DNA from: Oscillospiraceae bacterium
GTDB lineage: Bacteria; Bacillota; Clostridia; Oscillospirales; Acutalibacteraceae
Direction of reading: 5' to 3'
DNA length: 32,753 nucleotides
Assembly: GCA_015066165.1 (NCBI GenBank)
Contig: SVOX01000003.1
Span: 1-32,753 of the forward strand
The notes beneath the pieces are model-generated. The model ran no database searches. It saw only the letters and a list, made by a program, of their open reading frames with translations, and was not told the origin of the DNA. Shown here piece by piece: positions 1 through 9,337 of this stretch (position 1 is the stretch's first letter; every line of letters begins with the position of its first letter). A program made the translations under genes and the position numbers.

Positions 1-32
1 AAAACACCTGCATCCAAAATACAGGTGTTTTT
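1..32 (-). terminator. Terminator of the penicillin-binding protein gene
   Basis: The arms AAAACACCTG and CAGGTGTTTT enclose an 11-base loop. The hairpin lies about 24 bases past the stop codon of the minus-strand gene. Read on the minus strand it ends in a T run at the window edge. It also carries T residues on the plus strand, so it may act in both directions. Confidence 0.7.
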
Positions 33-55
33 AAATTAATTACCGATTATCTTCA

Positions 56-2476
56 TCATCCGCCCGAAGTAGCGGGTTCTGTCGAAGTATTTGAACTCTC
101 ACCCGAAGAAGTTTCAGGTTTCGAAGTTGGTTGACTTGTGGAAGTTTCGGAAGAAGTACTACTTGTTTGAGAAGAAGTCACTTGTGAAGTTTGCGCAGAA
201 GAAGAACTTTGTACAGGTTGACTGGGAACTGCACCTGGTTGAATCTGGCTTTGTGAAGCCGAACTTGAAGAATTTTTATCCTTCTTCTTGTCTTTCTTAT
301 TTTTCTTTTCTTCGTCTTCGTCGGGCTCTAAATAATCTTCTTCTTTTAAGATTTTACCCGGTTTTGTACCGTTTTTATAATAGCCCTCACCTTGACGGTA
401 AACAAGTTCGCTGTCAACAAACTCTTTCTTTTCTAAATCTTTGTGAATTTCATGCATAATTTCACGCCAAATTGACTTTGCGGCACTTGTGTTGTAAACA
501 CGTTGGTTATGGTCAAAACCATACCATACCGAACCAACGTAATAAGGCGTACCGCCAACAAGCCAAGAGTCTTTGGTGTCGCTTGAAGTACCGGTTTTGG
601 CGTATGCTTTCATACTGTAGTTAAAGCCGGCTATTGCCGAACCTGTACCGCCCTTTTTATAAACAACTTCCCTTAGCAAGTGGTTCATTATTGTTGCGGT
701 ATCTTCACCAATGGCTCTTTTACCCTTTTTATCGGCCTCTAATACAACTTTATTATTTCTGTCAACCACTTTGTAGTAAGTGGTTGGTTCAAAATATACA
801 CCGCCGTTGCCAAAAACAGCAAACGCCGCCGCCGACTCGGTTGGAGTTATACCGTAAGTACAACCGCCCAGCGCCAAAGAAGAAGCGTTCATATCATCTT
901 TAACAAGGTGTTTAAAGCCAAGTTTTTGTGTTAAGAAATTGTAAGATTCTTCTAAACCAACTCTTTCAATAAGACGAACAGGAACAGCGTTCATTGAGTG
1001 ACGTAAAGCATAGTTAAGCGGTACTTCACCCAAATATTTGCCAAACCATTCTCTTGGACCGGATTTACCGTATGAATAGTAGTGTTTCACCGGTTTATCA
1101 AGAACAATTCCGGTATAATCGGAAATATCGTTTTCTATTATAAGAGAATATACACCAAGCGGTTTCATTGTAGAACCTGGCTGACGCGGAACGTTGTAAG
1201 CACGGTTAAGACCACGGTTTACCTTCTTTTTACCTGTTCCGCCAACAATACCAACAATATGCCCCTCATAGTCCAAAATTGTCATTGCAGACTGAACGTT
1301 TTCATTTTCACCGTCAGGGCCTAATCTTTTTTCATAAAAATAGCGGTCTTTGTTTTTATAAGTTTTTTCCATTGTCTTTTGAATGGAAGTATTTACGGTT
1401 GAATAAATCTTATAACCGCCGTTATAAAACATTTGCGAAGCTATATCAGCATCACATTTATACTTTTTAGCAAGGTCGTCAATAACGTCTTGAATTAAAG
1501 TATCTGTAAAATAATCGTTTATTTCGCTGTCAAGGTGCTCTTTTTGAGAAAAGTCAAGTTTTACCTTTTCGTAATATGCCTTTTTGCATTCTTCGTAAGT
1601 TATATAGCCCAATTCGTACATTTTGTAAATTACAGTACGCCTACGTTCAGTATTGGCTTCCATGTTTGTTACAGGATTATAGCGAGAAGGGTTTTTAGTT
1701 ATAGCGGCAATAGCAGCGCATTCCGACAAAGTCAGTTCATCAACCTCTTTGCTGAAATAATAGTTTGCCGCAACCTGCACACCGTTAATACCGTTACCCA
1801 AAGCAATTGTATTAAGATATGCTTCCATTATCTGATCTTTGGAAAGTTCACTTTCAACAATGAGCGCTCTTACAATTTCTCTCACTTTACGTTTGTAGAT
1901 TTTTTCATTATCAGACGTGACGTTTTTTATCAACTGCTGAGTAATGGTAGAAGCGCCAAAATCTACCTGACTAAACTTTAAAAATTGGTTTGCAACTGCC
2001 ATAAATGTTCTTTGCCAGTCAACACCGTGATGCTTTTCAAAGTCTTCATCTTCAATGGCGATAAACGCTTTTTGTAAAGTATCGGGAACCTTTTTAATTG
2101 GAATCCAAATACGGTTTTCATCACCGTGAACACGTTTATATTCTTTCCATTTACCCTTTGAATTTTTAGCGTAAATGATGGTAGTCATATTAAGTTCAAG
2201 ATTTCGAATGTTTTGGGCAATTCTTCTTGCCGAAAACAAATCAAACTTATCGTAATTTGCACCGTCGGTAAAAATTGAAGTAAAGAACACAATCAAAACC
2301 AAAATACAAGAAATAAGATTTAATGAATAATTTTTAAGTTCCTGTTTTGATAAGCCCCTGACCCACTTGTAAGCAATTTTCAAATACTTCCAAGCATACG
2401 CCAAGCCAATCAAAACATAATTGTACGCTTTTTTTATGTAATCCCAAGCTAACTTTGCGGTTTTCTTAAAATCCAA
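56..2476 (-). CDS. Class A penicillin-binding protein (bifunctional transglycosylase/transpeptidase)
   Basis: This membrane-anchored enzyme polymerises lipid II and cross-links peptidoglycan on the outer face of the membrane. Numbering from an in-frame TTG at 2497, the protein has a short aromatic/basic cytoplasmic N-terminus and one membrane helix near residues 58-76. The GT51 domain follows, with the catalytic EDEDF motif (Glu150) and the GASTITQQ motif at 181-188. The transpeptidase domain carries STMK (Ser442), SMN (501-503) and KTG (634-636). From about residue 735 to the end the chain is charged and then rich in Ser, Thr and Gln, a typical wall-spanning tail. I place the start at TTG 2476 because GGAAGGGA lies nine bases upstream, whereas the TTG at 2497 has no ribosome site and would leave only about 12 bases of leader from the promoter at 2516-2544. 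The family call is secure; the start is probable. Confidence 0.95.
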   Translation of the reverse strand: MDFKKTAKLAWDYIKKAYNYVLIGLAYAWKYLKIAYKWVRGLSKQELKNYSLNLISCILVLIVFFTSIFTDGANYDKFDLFSARRIAQNIRNLELNMTTIIYAKNSKGKWKEYKRVHGDENRIWIPIKKVPDTLQKAFIAIEDEDFEKHHGVDWQRTFMAVANQFLKFSQVDFGASTITQQLIKNVTSDNEKIYKRKVREIVRALIVESELSKDQIMEAYLNTIALGNGINGVQVAANYYFSKEVDELTLSECAAIAAITKNPSRYNPVTNMEANTERRRTVIYKMYELGYITYEECKKAYYEKVKLDFSQKEHLDSEINDYFTDTLIQDVIDDLAKKYKCDADIASQMFYNGGYKIYSTVNTSIQKTMEKTYKNKDRYFYEKRLGPDGENENVQSAMTILDYEGHIVGIVGGTGKKKVNRGLNRAYNVPRQPGSTMKPLGVYSLIIENDISDYTGIVLDKPVKHYYSYGKSGPREWFGKYLGEVPLNYALRHSMNAVPVRLIERVGLEESYNFLTQKLGFKHLVKDDMNASSLALGGCTYGITPTESAAAFAVFGNGGVYFEPTTYYKVVDRNNKVVLEADKKGKRAIGEDTATIMNHLLREVVYKKGGTGSAIAGFNYSMKAYAKTGTSSDTKDSWLVGGTPYYVGSVWYGFDHNQRVYNTSAAKSIWREIMHEIHKDLEKKEFVDSELVYRQGEGYYKNGTKPGKILKEEDYLEPDEDEEKKNKKDKKKDKNSSSSASQSQIQPGAVPSQPVQSSSSAQTSQVTSSQTSSTSSETSTSQPTSKPETSSGESSNTSTEPATSGG

Positions 2477-2515
2477 TTCATCCCATCCCTTCCGCAAATA
2501 TTATAACTCACAATA

Positions 2516-2544
2516 ATTATAACACCTTTACACAAAATTATCAA
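2516..2544 (-). promoter_or_regulatory. Promoter of the penicillin-binding protein gene
   Basis: On the minus strand TTGATA (2544-2539) and TATAAT (2521-2516) are separated by 17 bases, a near-perfect sigma-A promoter. Predicted transcription begins near 2509. Confidence 0.75.
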
Positions 2545-2600
2545 TTACTTTTTTATCTATTATTAAATTGTAAATTTTTTCTTAAAAATACCAAATTTTG

Positions 2601-2628
2601 TTGAAAGTTTCACATAAAATATTATAAT
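2601..2628 (+). promoter_or_regulatory. Promoter of the fused ABC transporter gene
   Basis: TTGAAA (2601-2606) and TATAAT (2623-2628) are spaced by 16 bases, about 35 bases before the AAGGA ribosome site and ATG at 2664. It is divergent from, and separate from, the minus-strand promoter at 2516-2544. Confidence 0.7.
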
Positions 2629-2663
2629 AATAGATATAGATAATTCTTGAAAGGACACGTGCA

Positions 2664-5663
2664 ATGTTAAAACTCTCAAATATTAAAAAAGATTATATTA
2701 CCGGAAGCACAAAAGTCGAAGCCCTTAAAGGTGTTAATTTAAGTTTTCGCAAAGCCGAATTTGTATCGGTTCTCGGACAGTCGGGTTGCGGTAAAACCAC
2801 CCTTTTAAATATAATAGGCGGACTTGATAAATATTCAAGCGGCGACCTTTTTATAAACGGTGTTTCCACAAAACATTTCAAAAGCAGAGATTGGGACAAC
2901 TACCGTAACCACTCGGTCGGATTTGTTTTTCAAAGTTATAACCTTATTCCTCATCAATCGGTTTTGCAAAACGTTGAACTTGCACTCTCGCTTTCAGGTG
3001 TTTCAAGAAAAGAACGAAAAAGAAGAGCAAAAGAAGCGCTCGAAATGGTGGGACTTGGCGACCAATTAAGGAAAAAGCCAAGTGAAATGTCGGGCGGACA
3101 AATGCAACGTGTGGCAATTGCCCGTGCTATTGTAAATAATCCGGATATTATTTTAGCAGACGAGCCAACAGGCGCTCTTGACACCGAAACCAGCGTTCAG
3201 GTTATGGAAATTTTAAAAGAAATTTCTAAAGAACGTCTTGTAATAATGGTAACCCACAACCCCGAACTTGCCGAAAAATACTCAACACGTATTATTCGTA
3301 TGTTGGACGGTTTGGTTACAAGCGATTCAAAACCGCTAACAACAGAAGAAATGCAGGAATTTGAACCCAAAAATGAAAAACCAAAAAATACAAAGCGTCA
3401 AAAAATGCCTTCAATGTCGCTTTTTACTTCCTTTTCACTTTCACTCAAAAACCTTTTCACAAAAAAAGGACGAACAATTTTAACTTCGTTTGCGGGTAGT
3501 ATTGGCATTATTGGTATTGCGCTTATTTTTGCGGTTTCTCAAGGTATGACAACCTATATTGACATGGTGCAGGAAGACACTTTGGCTTCATACCCAATAA
3601 CACTTGAAAATCAGTCAATGGATATTTCTTCCCTGCTTGAGACATTTATAGGAACAGCGCATTCGGGCAAAAATCACGAAAAAGATGCCGTTTACCAAAA
3701 GTCTATGGTTTACGATATGTTAAACGCTTTAAACTCGGCAGAAACCAATAAAAACGACCTTAAATCTTTTAAAACGTATCTTGAAAATCAACTGGCAGAC
3801 GATATTGAAAACCCCGAACTCAAACAGGCAATAAACGGTGTTTCTTACACCTATGATTTTGACCTTTTGGTATATACAGAAAATATTGACGGCAGTATCA
3901 TTCGTTCGGATAGCGAGGAACTTATGCAAGAAGTTTTGCTTGAGCATTTTGGTATGGATATGACCACTATTGTTGATATGGGCGCCTCAAGCGGAATGTC
4001 AAAAAATATGATGCCTATGGGTAGTATGAAACTTTGGCAAGAAATGCTTTCAGGCAAAGACGGTTCGCTTATAAGTCCGCTTATCAAAGACCAATACGAT
4101 ATGGTTTACGGTTCTTGGCCAAACGATTACAATGAAATTGTATTAGTACTTGACAAAAACAACGAACTTGACGATATGGCGCTTTACTCTTTAGGTCTTA
4201 AAACTAAAGAAGAAATCGATAAATTAACAAAAGCCGCCATAAAACAAGAAAATATTGAATATGACAATGTCAGTTGGTCTTATGAAGAAATATGCGACAG
4301 AGAATTTCGTGTTATCCTTAATTCCGACTGTTACACCTACGACAAAAAGAACAAAGTTTATAAAGACCTTCGTGAAACAAAAACAGGGCTTAAATATCTT
4401 TACGATAACGGTATTTCCTTAAAAGTTACGGGCATTATCCGTCCTAACGAAGACGCCGTTTCAACAATGCTTACCGGCTCTATTGCTTACACAAAAGACC
4501 TGACTGAATTTGTGGTTGAAAAAGCCCATAAATCAAAAGCAATAAAAGAGCAAAAAAGCAATAAAGATACCGATATTTTTACAAATCTCCCCTTTAGTGA
4601 GAACAGTACAAATCTTACCGACCGTCAAAAGCAAAAAGAGTTTAAAAAGTATTTAAACTCGCTTGACAAAAAGGAAAAAGCCGAAACCTACGTAAAGATA
4701 AAATGCGTTCCCAAGACAGAAGACGTTGACAAATTTGTTGACGACACTATAAAGGACAAAAAACGTAAAGATATTGAAGAAATTCTTCTACCTGTACTCT
4801 CGTCTCAAACGGGTATGAGCGAAAAAGAAATTAAAGAATATCTTTCTTCTATGAAGGACAAAGATTTAGAAGATATTTACTCAACAATTCTTGAAGAGCA
4901 ATATAAAATGCAATATGCCAAGGGTGTTATGGCGCAACTCGCCGTTATGCCTGAAGATATGAAAGCCACCGCATTAGACCAAGAAAAATCAGACTACACC
5001 GTAAAAGAATGTGCCCTTTATTACGACGAAGTTTTAGAGTTTTCGGAGTCATCATACGACAGTAATATGCGAGAACTCGGCTACGTGAAATTAGACACCC
5101 CTTCTACCATAAATCTTTATGCCACCACCTTTGAAGACAAGGATATTATCGAGGCAGCAATTAAAGAATACAATAACGGTGTCGAAGAACTTTCAAAAAT
5201 TTCTTATACCGACTATGTAGGAATTATGATGTCTTCTATCACCACCATAATCAACGCTATAACCTACGTTTTAATTGCCTTTGTTGCAGTATCGCTTATT
5301 GTATCTTCAATTATGATTGGTGTAATAACCTTAATTTCAGTGCAGGAAAGAACAAAAGAAATTGGTATTTTACGTGCTATAGGTGCTTCAAAGCGGAACG
5401 TTTCAACAATGTTCAATGCCGAAACAGTAATAATCGGCTTCACTTCGGGGGCTTTGGGCGTTATCATAACCTATTTGCTGTGTATTCCAATAAATCTTAT
5501 TTTGCACAAACTCACAGGCATTGGAAATCTTAATGCAATTCTTCCGCTCCCCGTGGCGATAGTATTAGTAATTATAAGCGTGTTACTCACAATGCTTTCA
5601 GGACTTATCCCGTCAAGAAGCGCCGCTAAAAAAGACCCTGTTATAGCGCTTCGAACTGAATAA
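2664..5663 (+). CDS. ABC transporter, ATPase fused to an FtsX/MacB-type permease
   Basis: ATPase and permease are in one 999-residue chain. Residues 1-220 are the nucleotide-binding domain of the MacB/LolD kind: Walker A GQSGCGKT (38-45), Q-loop Gln90, signature MSGGQ (142-146), Walker B with ADEP (165-168) and switch His198. A basic linker leads to the first membrane helix (about 272-292). About 560 residues of charged, presumably extracytoplasmic, chain follow. The C-terminal 145 residues form the FtsX domain, with three helices and the conserved ERTKEIGILRAIGAS loop. This is a mechanotransmission or efflux type of transporter rather than an importer; the substrate cannot be read from the sequence, but lipoproteins, peptides or antimicrobial agents are options for the family. 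It is monocistronic, with its own promoter and terminator. Confidence 0.9.
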   Translation: MLKLSNIKKDYITGSTKVEALKGVNLSFRKAEFVSVLGQSGCGKTTLLNIIGGLDKYSSGDLFINGVSTKHFKSRDWDNYRNHSVGFVFQSYNLIPHQSVLQNVELALSLSGVSRKERKRRAKEALEMVGLGDQLRKKPSEMSGGQMQRVAIARAIVNNPDIILADEPTGALDTETSVQVMEILKEISKERLVIMVTHNPELAEKYSTRIIRMLDGLVTSDSKPLTTEEMQEFEPKNEKPKNTKRQKMPSMSLFTSFSLSLKNLFTKKGRTILTSFAGSIGIIGIALIFAVSQGMTTYIDMVQEDTLASYPITLENQSMDISSLLETFIGTAHSGKNHEKDAVYQKSMVYDMLNALNSAETNKNDLKSFKTYLENQLADDIENPELKQAINGVSYTYDFDLLVYTENIDGSIIRSDSEELMQEVLLEHFGMDMTTIVDMGASSGMSKNMMPMGSMKLWQEMLSGKDGSLISPLIKDQYDMVYGSWPNDYNEIVLVLDKNNELDDMALYSLGLKTKEEIDKLTKAAIKQENIEYDNVSWSYEEICDREFRVILNSDCYTYDKKNKVYKDLRETKTGLKYLYDNGISLKVTGIIRPNEDAVSTMLTGSIAYTKDLTEFVVEKAHKSKAIKEQKSNKDTDIFTNLPFSENSTNLTDRQKQKEFKKYLNSLDKKEKAETYVKIKCVPKTEDVDKFVDDTIKDKKRKDIEEILLPVLSSQTGMSEKEIKEYLSSMKDKDLEDIYSTILEEQYKMQYAKGVMAQLAVMPEDMKATALDQEKSDYTVKECALYYDEVLEFSESSYDSNMRELGYVKLDTPSTINLYATTFEDKDIIEAAIKEYNNGVEELSKISYTDYVGIMMSSITTIINAITYVLIAFVAVSLIVSSIMIGVITLISVQERTKEIGILRAIGASKRNVSTMFNAETVIIGFTSGALGVIITYLLCIPINLILHKLTGIGNLNAILPLPVAIVLVIISVLLTMLSGLIPSRSAAKKDPVIALRTE

Positions 5664-5670
5664 ACTTTCA

Positions 5671-5702
5671 AAAAAGTCGGCATTTTTGCCGACTTTTTTA
5701 TT
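5671..5702 (+). terminator. Terminator after the ABC transporter gene
   Basis: The arms AAAAAGTCGGCA and TGCCGACTTTTT sit eight bases past the stop codon and are followed by a T run. Confidence 0.85.
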
Positions 5703-5749
5703 TTTTGGTTAATTTTTGAAAAAAAGTACTTCTATTTTATATTATTATT

Positions 5750-5758
5750 TGTTATAAT
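5750..5758 (+). promoter_or_regulatory. Extended -10 promoter of the hydrolase-murF-ddl-CDF operon
   Basis: TGTTATAAT is a TGn-extended consensus -10 element about 30 bases before the first start codon. The matching -35 region (TTCTAT near 5730) is weak, which fits an extended -10 promoter. Confidence 0.55.
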
Positions 5759-5787
5759 AAATATGATTATGTATAGGCGGTGAAAAT

Positions 5788-6546
5788 GTGTTTGTTGATA
5801 TAGACGGTTTAAATATTGAATATTGTGAAGAAGGCGATGGTTATCCTGTGCTTTTGCTTCACGGTTGGGGTGCCTCTTTCGATACCTACCGTGGTATTAT
5901 AAACACCCTTAAAGACCGCCATCGTGTAATTGCACTAAACTTTCCCGGTTGCGGAAATTCCGATACAATGGAAACTCCTTGGGATTTAGATAATTACTGC
6001 GATTTAGTTTTAAAGTTTATGAAAAAGTTGAATATTGAAAATCCAATAATTTTCGGCCATTCCCACGGGGGCAGAGTTACCATTAAACTCGTTGCTGAAG
6101 GTATGGTAAACCCGCCCAAAATCGTATTGCTCGATTCAGCAGGTCTTATCCCTGAAAAAACTCCCCGTCAAAAACGCCGTGCTAAAAACTTTAAACGAAT
6201 TAAAACGTTTTTAATGTTACCCGTTATTAGAAATTTTTCAGGTGGTTTGCTTGAAAAAGCCCGTAATCACTATGGCTCGGCAGATTATAACGCCGCTCCC
6301 TTGGTTTTAAGGCAAACTTTGGTATCGCTTGTAAACACCGATTTGCGTGACATACTTCACAAAATCTCTTGCCCTACTCTTTTAATATGGGGTGAAAACG
6401 ATACCGCAACACCACTTTCAGATGCCAAAATAATTGAAAGCCGTATAAAAGACTGCGGTTTATGTGTAATAGAGGGCGCAGGCCACTTTTCTTTCCTTGA
6501 AAGTCCGTTTAAAGCCCACGCAATTATAAACAGTTTTATAAAATAG
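5788..6546 (+). CDS. Alpha/beta-fold hydrolase
   Basis: This 252-residue soluble hydrolase has the complete catalytic set: oxyanion motif HGWG (25-28), nucleophile elbow GHSHGG with Ser92, acid Asp205 in ENDTATP, and His233 in GAGHFSF. The start is GTG at 5788, preceded by AGGCGG; an ATG two bases earlier runs into a stop after a few codons. It is the first gene of a tight operon, 11 bases ahead of the murF-type gene and followed by ddl, so a role in cell-envelope metabolism is a reasonable inference. The substrate is unknown: ester hydrolase, lipase and C-C hydrolase are all possible for this fold. No signal peptide is present, so it acts in the cytoplasm. Confidence 0.85.
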   Translation: MFVDIDGLNIEYCEEGDGYPVLLLHGWGASFDTYRGIINTLKDRHRVIALNFPGCGNSDTMETPWDLDNYCDLVLKFMKKLNIENPIIFGHSHGGRVTIKLVAEGMVNPPKIVLLDSAGLIPEKTPRQKRRAKNFKRIKTFLMLPVIRNFSGGLLEKARNHYGSADYNAAPLVLRQTLVSLVNTDLRDILHKISCPTLLIWGENDTATPLSDAKIIESRIKDCGLCVIEGAGHFSFLESPFKAHAIINSFIK

Positions 6547-6557
6547 AGGTTATCTAA

Positions 6558-8132
6558 ATGAATATTTATTTACTTATTTTGTTGGTACTTTCGGCACTAT
6601 GCGCCATATTCTCCTTAACGCAACATTTTCAAATGTTGCAACAAAATTCATATTTCCCATCACGCTATTTCGGGTGGCTTCGCCAAAGTTATAATAAAGC
6701 ATTGTTAGTGGATGCAATATTCTACTTTATTATAACTGCATTTTATCTTTTAAAGTTTTTTAGAATTGGTTGTGTTGCGGCTTTTATAATTCTTTTCTTC
6801 AAATTAAGAAAATCCCGTGACATTCAAAAAACTTCAATCAAACCCTTGGTTTTCACCGACCGCATAAAGCGTATGTACGTTATTGTAATATTGCTTTTCG
6901 CATTACTTATTGGTATATATGCCAAATTCCCAACAACAGTAGTTGCAAGAATAGCAATTACTCTTTGTTTGTTGCTTGGGTTTATAACAATAGCCCTAAC
7001 CTTTGCCGTTTGGGGTATCACTTTGCCAATTGAAAAACGCATTTCAAAATATTATATTGACGACGCCGTAAAGATTTTAAAATCTCGCCCTGACCTTAAA
7101 ATAGTTGGTATTACAGGCAGTTACGGTAAAACAACAACAAAATTTATTTTAACCCGCATTTTAAGTGAGAAATTCAACGTTGTTTGCACACCTCTCAGTT
7201 ACAATACCCCAATGGGTGTAGTTAAAACAATTAGAACCTTACTAAAACCCCAAACTCAAATCTTTGTATGTGAAATGGGCGCCAAAAATATTGGCGATAT
7301 TGAAGAAATTTGCAATATTGCAAATCCAAACTTTGGTCTTATCACTTCGGTAGGACCTCAACACCTTGAAACTTTCAAAACTGTAGATAACGTTTTTAAC
7401 ACCAAGTTTGAACTTGCAAACGCTGTAAAGCAAAATGGCGGTACACTATTTGTTAACGGTGACAGTAAAGAAATTATCAGTCGTATTAAAGATGAATACG
7501 TAACCTACGGCACAAATAAAAAGTTTGATTTTTGCGGTGAAAACCTTTCTTATGGCAGAGACGGTTCACAATTCACCATAAAACTCGGCGGAGAAAAGGT
7601 TAAGTTTTCTACCAAACTTTTAGGTCTTCACAGCATAATTGACATAATAGGCGCTGTATCACTTGCTTTCACTTTGGGTGTGCCTGTTTCAGATATACAG
7701 TTTGCAGTAGCATCTCTCAAACCGGCAGAACACCGCCTTGAATTAAAACCGTTCCAAAACGGCTCACTTCTTATTGACGATGCTTACAATTCCAACCCCG
7801 AAGGTTGCCTTGAAGCAGTTAGAGTGCTTGGTTCCTTTGAAGGAATGAAAAAAGTTATTGTCACCCCCGGTCTTGTAGAACTTGGTGACAAAGAATATGA
7901 ATATAATTATGCATTAGGTAAAGAAGCAGCAAAGAATTGCGATATTATAATATTGGTTGGCAAAAACCGCTCAAAGCCAATGCAAGACGCTGTTAAAGAC
8001 AGTAATTTCAACCCGTTAGGGCTTTACGTTGTTTCAAGTTTTAAAGAAGCAATGTCTGTTTATTCGCAACTTGCCGATAATAACACCGTTGTTCTTTTTG
8101 AGAACGACTTACCCGATAACTATTTGTATTAA
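6558..8132 (+). CDS. murF: Membrane-anchored MurF-type Mur ligase
   Basis: The family adds D-Ala-D-Ala to the UDP-MurNAc tripeptide using ATP. The ATP-binding central domain begins near residue 180 with P-loop GITGSYGKTT (184-193). It continues through CEMGAKNIGDIEE, HLETF and TKFEL, which holds the expected modified lysine. The C-terminal domain has AEHRLELK and the MurF-type DDAYNSNPEG. Instead of the usual N-terminal UDP-binding domain, residues 1-155 hold about four or five hydrophobic helices (near 3-20, 50-66, 69-82, 106-121 and 130-152). The ligase is therefore tethered to the membrane and must meet its nucleotide substrate differently, or act on a lipid-linked one. It lies 11 bases upstream of ddl, which would make its D-Ala-D-Ala substrate. 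The Mur-ligase call is firm; the exact substrate is less sure. Confidence 0.82.
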   Translation: MNIYLLILLVLSALCAIFSLTQHFQMLQQNSYFPSRYFGWLRQSYNKALLVDAIFYFIITAFYLLKFFRIGCVAAFIILFFKLRKSRDIQKTSIKPLVFTDRIKRMYVIVILLFALLIGIYAKFPTTVVARIAITLCLLLGFITIALTFAVWGITLPIEKRISKYYIDDAVKILKSRPDLKIVGITGSYGKTTTKFILTRILSEKFNVVCTPLSYNTPMGVVKTIRTLLKPQTQIFVCEMGAKNIGDIEEICNIANPNFGLITSVGPQHLETFKTVDNVFNTKFELANAVKQNGGTLFVNGDSKEIISRIKDEYVTYGTNKKFDFCGENLSYGRDGSQFTIKLGGEKVKFSTKLLGLHSIIDIIGAVSLAFTLGVPVSDIQFAVASLKPAEHRLELKPFQNGSLLIDDAYNSNPEGCLEAVRVLGSFEGMKKVIVTPGLVELGDKEYEYNYALGKEAAKNCDIIILVGKNRSKPMQDAVKDSNFNPLGLYVVSSFKEAMSVYSQLADNNTVVLFENDLPDNYLY

Positions 8133-8143
8133 GGAGAGTTTTT

Positions 8144-9337
8144 ATGAAAATCAATGTGGCTTTTGTTTACGGTTGCCGTTCGGTTGAACACGAAGTTTCA
8201 ATAATTTCGGCTGTTCAGGCAATGCGCTCGGTTGACCGTAACAAGTATAAAATCACACCAATTTACGTAACCAAAAACGGTGAAATGTACACCGGTGAAG
8301 ATTTGTTTGAAATTGAAAACTACCGCAACTTACCCGAACTTTTGAAAAAATGCCGTAAAGTATATCTCACCCGTGAAAACGACAACGTGCTTGTGAAATC
8401 GGTTGAAAAGAAACTCTTCAAAAACGAAAAAGATATTGCTATTGACGTTGCTTTCCCTGTTGTTCACGGCACAAACTGTGAAGACGGTACAATTCAAGGT
8501 CTTTTTGAATTTTTAAACATTCCTTACGTTGGCTGTGATATCGTGTCTTCGGCTGTGGGTATGGATAAAGCAATTTTTAAAGACGTTCTTAAAACCGCAA
8601 AACTTCCCGTACTTGACTGTATTTGTATTTATTCTAAAGAATACGTGGCTGATAAAAACGCAGCCGTTAAAAAAATAGAAAAAGAAATCGGTTTCCCGCT
8701 TATTGTAAAACCCGTAAATCTTGGCTCAAGCGTTGGTATTACAAAAGTTAACTCTAAAGAAGAACTTGACAACGCAATGATGCTCGCTTTCAGTTTTACC
8801 GACCGTGTTTTACTCGAACACGCTATAAACAACCTACGTGAAATCAACTGCTCGGTTGTGGGCGACAGCGACCATTGCGAAGCCAGTGTTTGCGAAGAAC
8901 CAATTGCTAATGATGAAATTTTATCTTACCAAGATAAATATTTAGGTGGCGGAAAGCAACAAGGCGGCAGTAAGGGAATGGCATCTCTTGGCAGAAAAAT
9001 CCCTGCCGAACTTTCAAAATCTAAAGAAAAAGAAATTCGTGACCTTGCTTGTAAGGTGTTTAAAGCCATTGGAGCAAACGGCGTTGTTCGTATCGACTTT
9101 ATGATAGATGTTGACACTGACACCGTTTATGCCAACGAAATTAATACTATCCCCGGTTCGCTTGCTTTCTATTTGTGGGAAGCCACGGGTATTAATTACA
9201 CTGCCCTTTTAGACCAACTTATTGAACTTGCATTTAAAAGAGCACGTGCCCGTGACAATATAACCTACACAATAGATACAAATATTCTTTCGGGCGTTTC
9301 CTTTGGTTCAAAAGGTTCTAAAGGAGCAAAAATGTAA
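8144..9337 (+). CDS. ddl: D-alanine--D-alanine ligase
   Basis: This cytoplasmic ATP-grasp enzyme joins two D-alanines for peptidoglycan precursors. The N-terminus has the family EHEVS motif (residues 15-19). The centre has LGSSVGITKV, a substrate-loop segment with YQDKY, and REINCSV. The metal-binding end reads RIDFMID followed by NEINTIPGS. The tyrosine in the loop is the pattern of D-Ala-D-Ala ligases rather than D-lactate ligases. At 397 residues it is longer than the compact enterobacterial enzymes, partly from a glycine-rich loop and a C-terminal extension. AAGGAGAG precedes the ATG. The stop codon overlaps the start of the next gene (TAATG). Confidence 0.93.
   Translation: MKINVAFVYGCRSVEHEVSIISAVQAMRSVDRNKYKITPIYVTKNGEMYTGEDLFEIENYRNLPELLKKCRKVYLTRENDNVLVKSVEKKLFKNEKDIAIDVAFPVVHGTNCEDGTIQGLFEFLNIPYVGCDIVSSAVGMDKAIFKDVLKTAKLPVLDCICIYSKEYVADKNAAVKKIEKEIGFPLIVKPVNLGSSVGITKVNSKEELDNAMMLAFSFTDRVLLEHAINNLREINCSVVGDSDHCEASVCEEPIANDEILSYQDKYLGGGKQQGGSKGMASLGRKIPAELSKSKEKEIRDLACKVFKAIGANGVVRIDFMIDVDTDTVYANEINTIPGSLAFYLWEATGINYTALLDQLIELAFKRARARDNITYTIDTNILSGVSFGSKGSKGAKM

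Noticed and set aside
1535..1981. 148-codon open frame on the plus strand, opposite the penicillin-binding protein gene
   Set aside because: Antisense to the GT51 domain, no ribosome site, and a composition (Phe, Tyr, Cys rich) typical of a mirror frame.
8144..9337. A glycopeptide-resistance (Van-type) ligase
   Set aside because: The substrate loop has the tyrosine pattern of D-Ala-D-Ala ligases, and no VanH, VanX or two-component genes are nearby.
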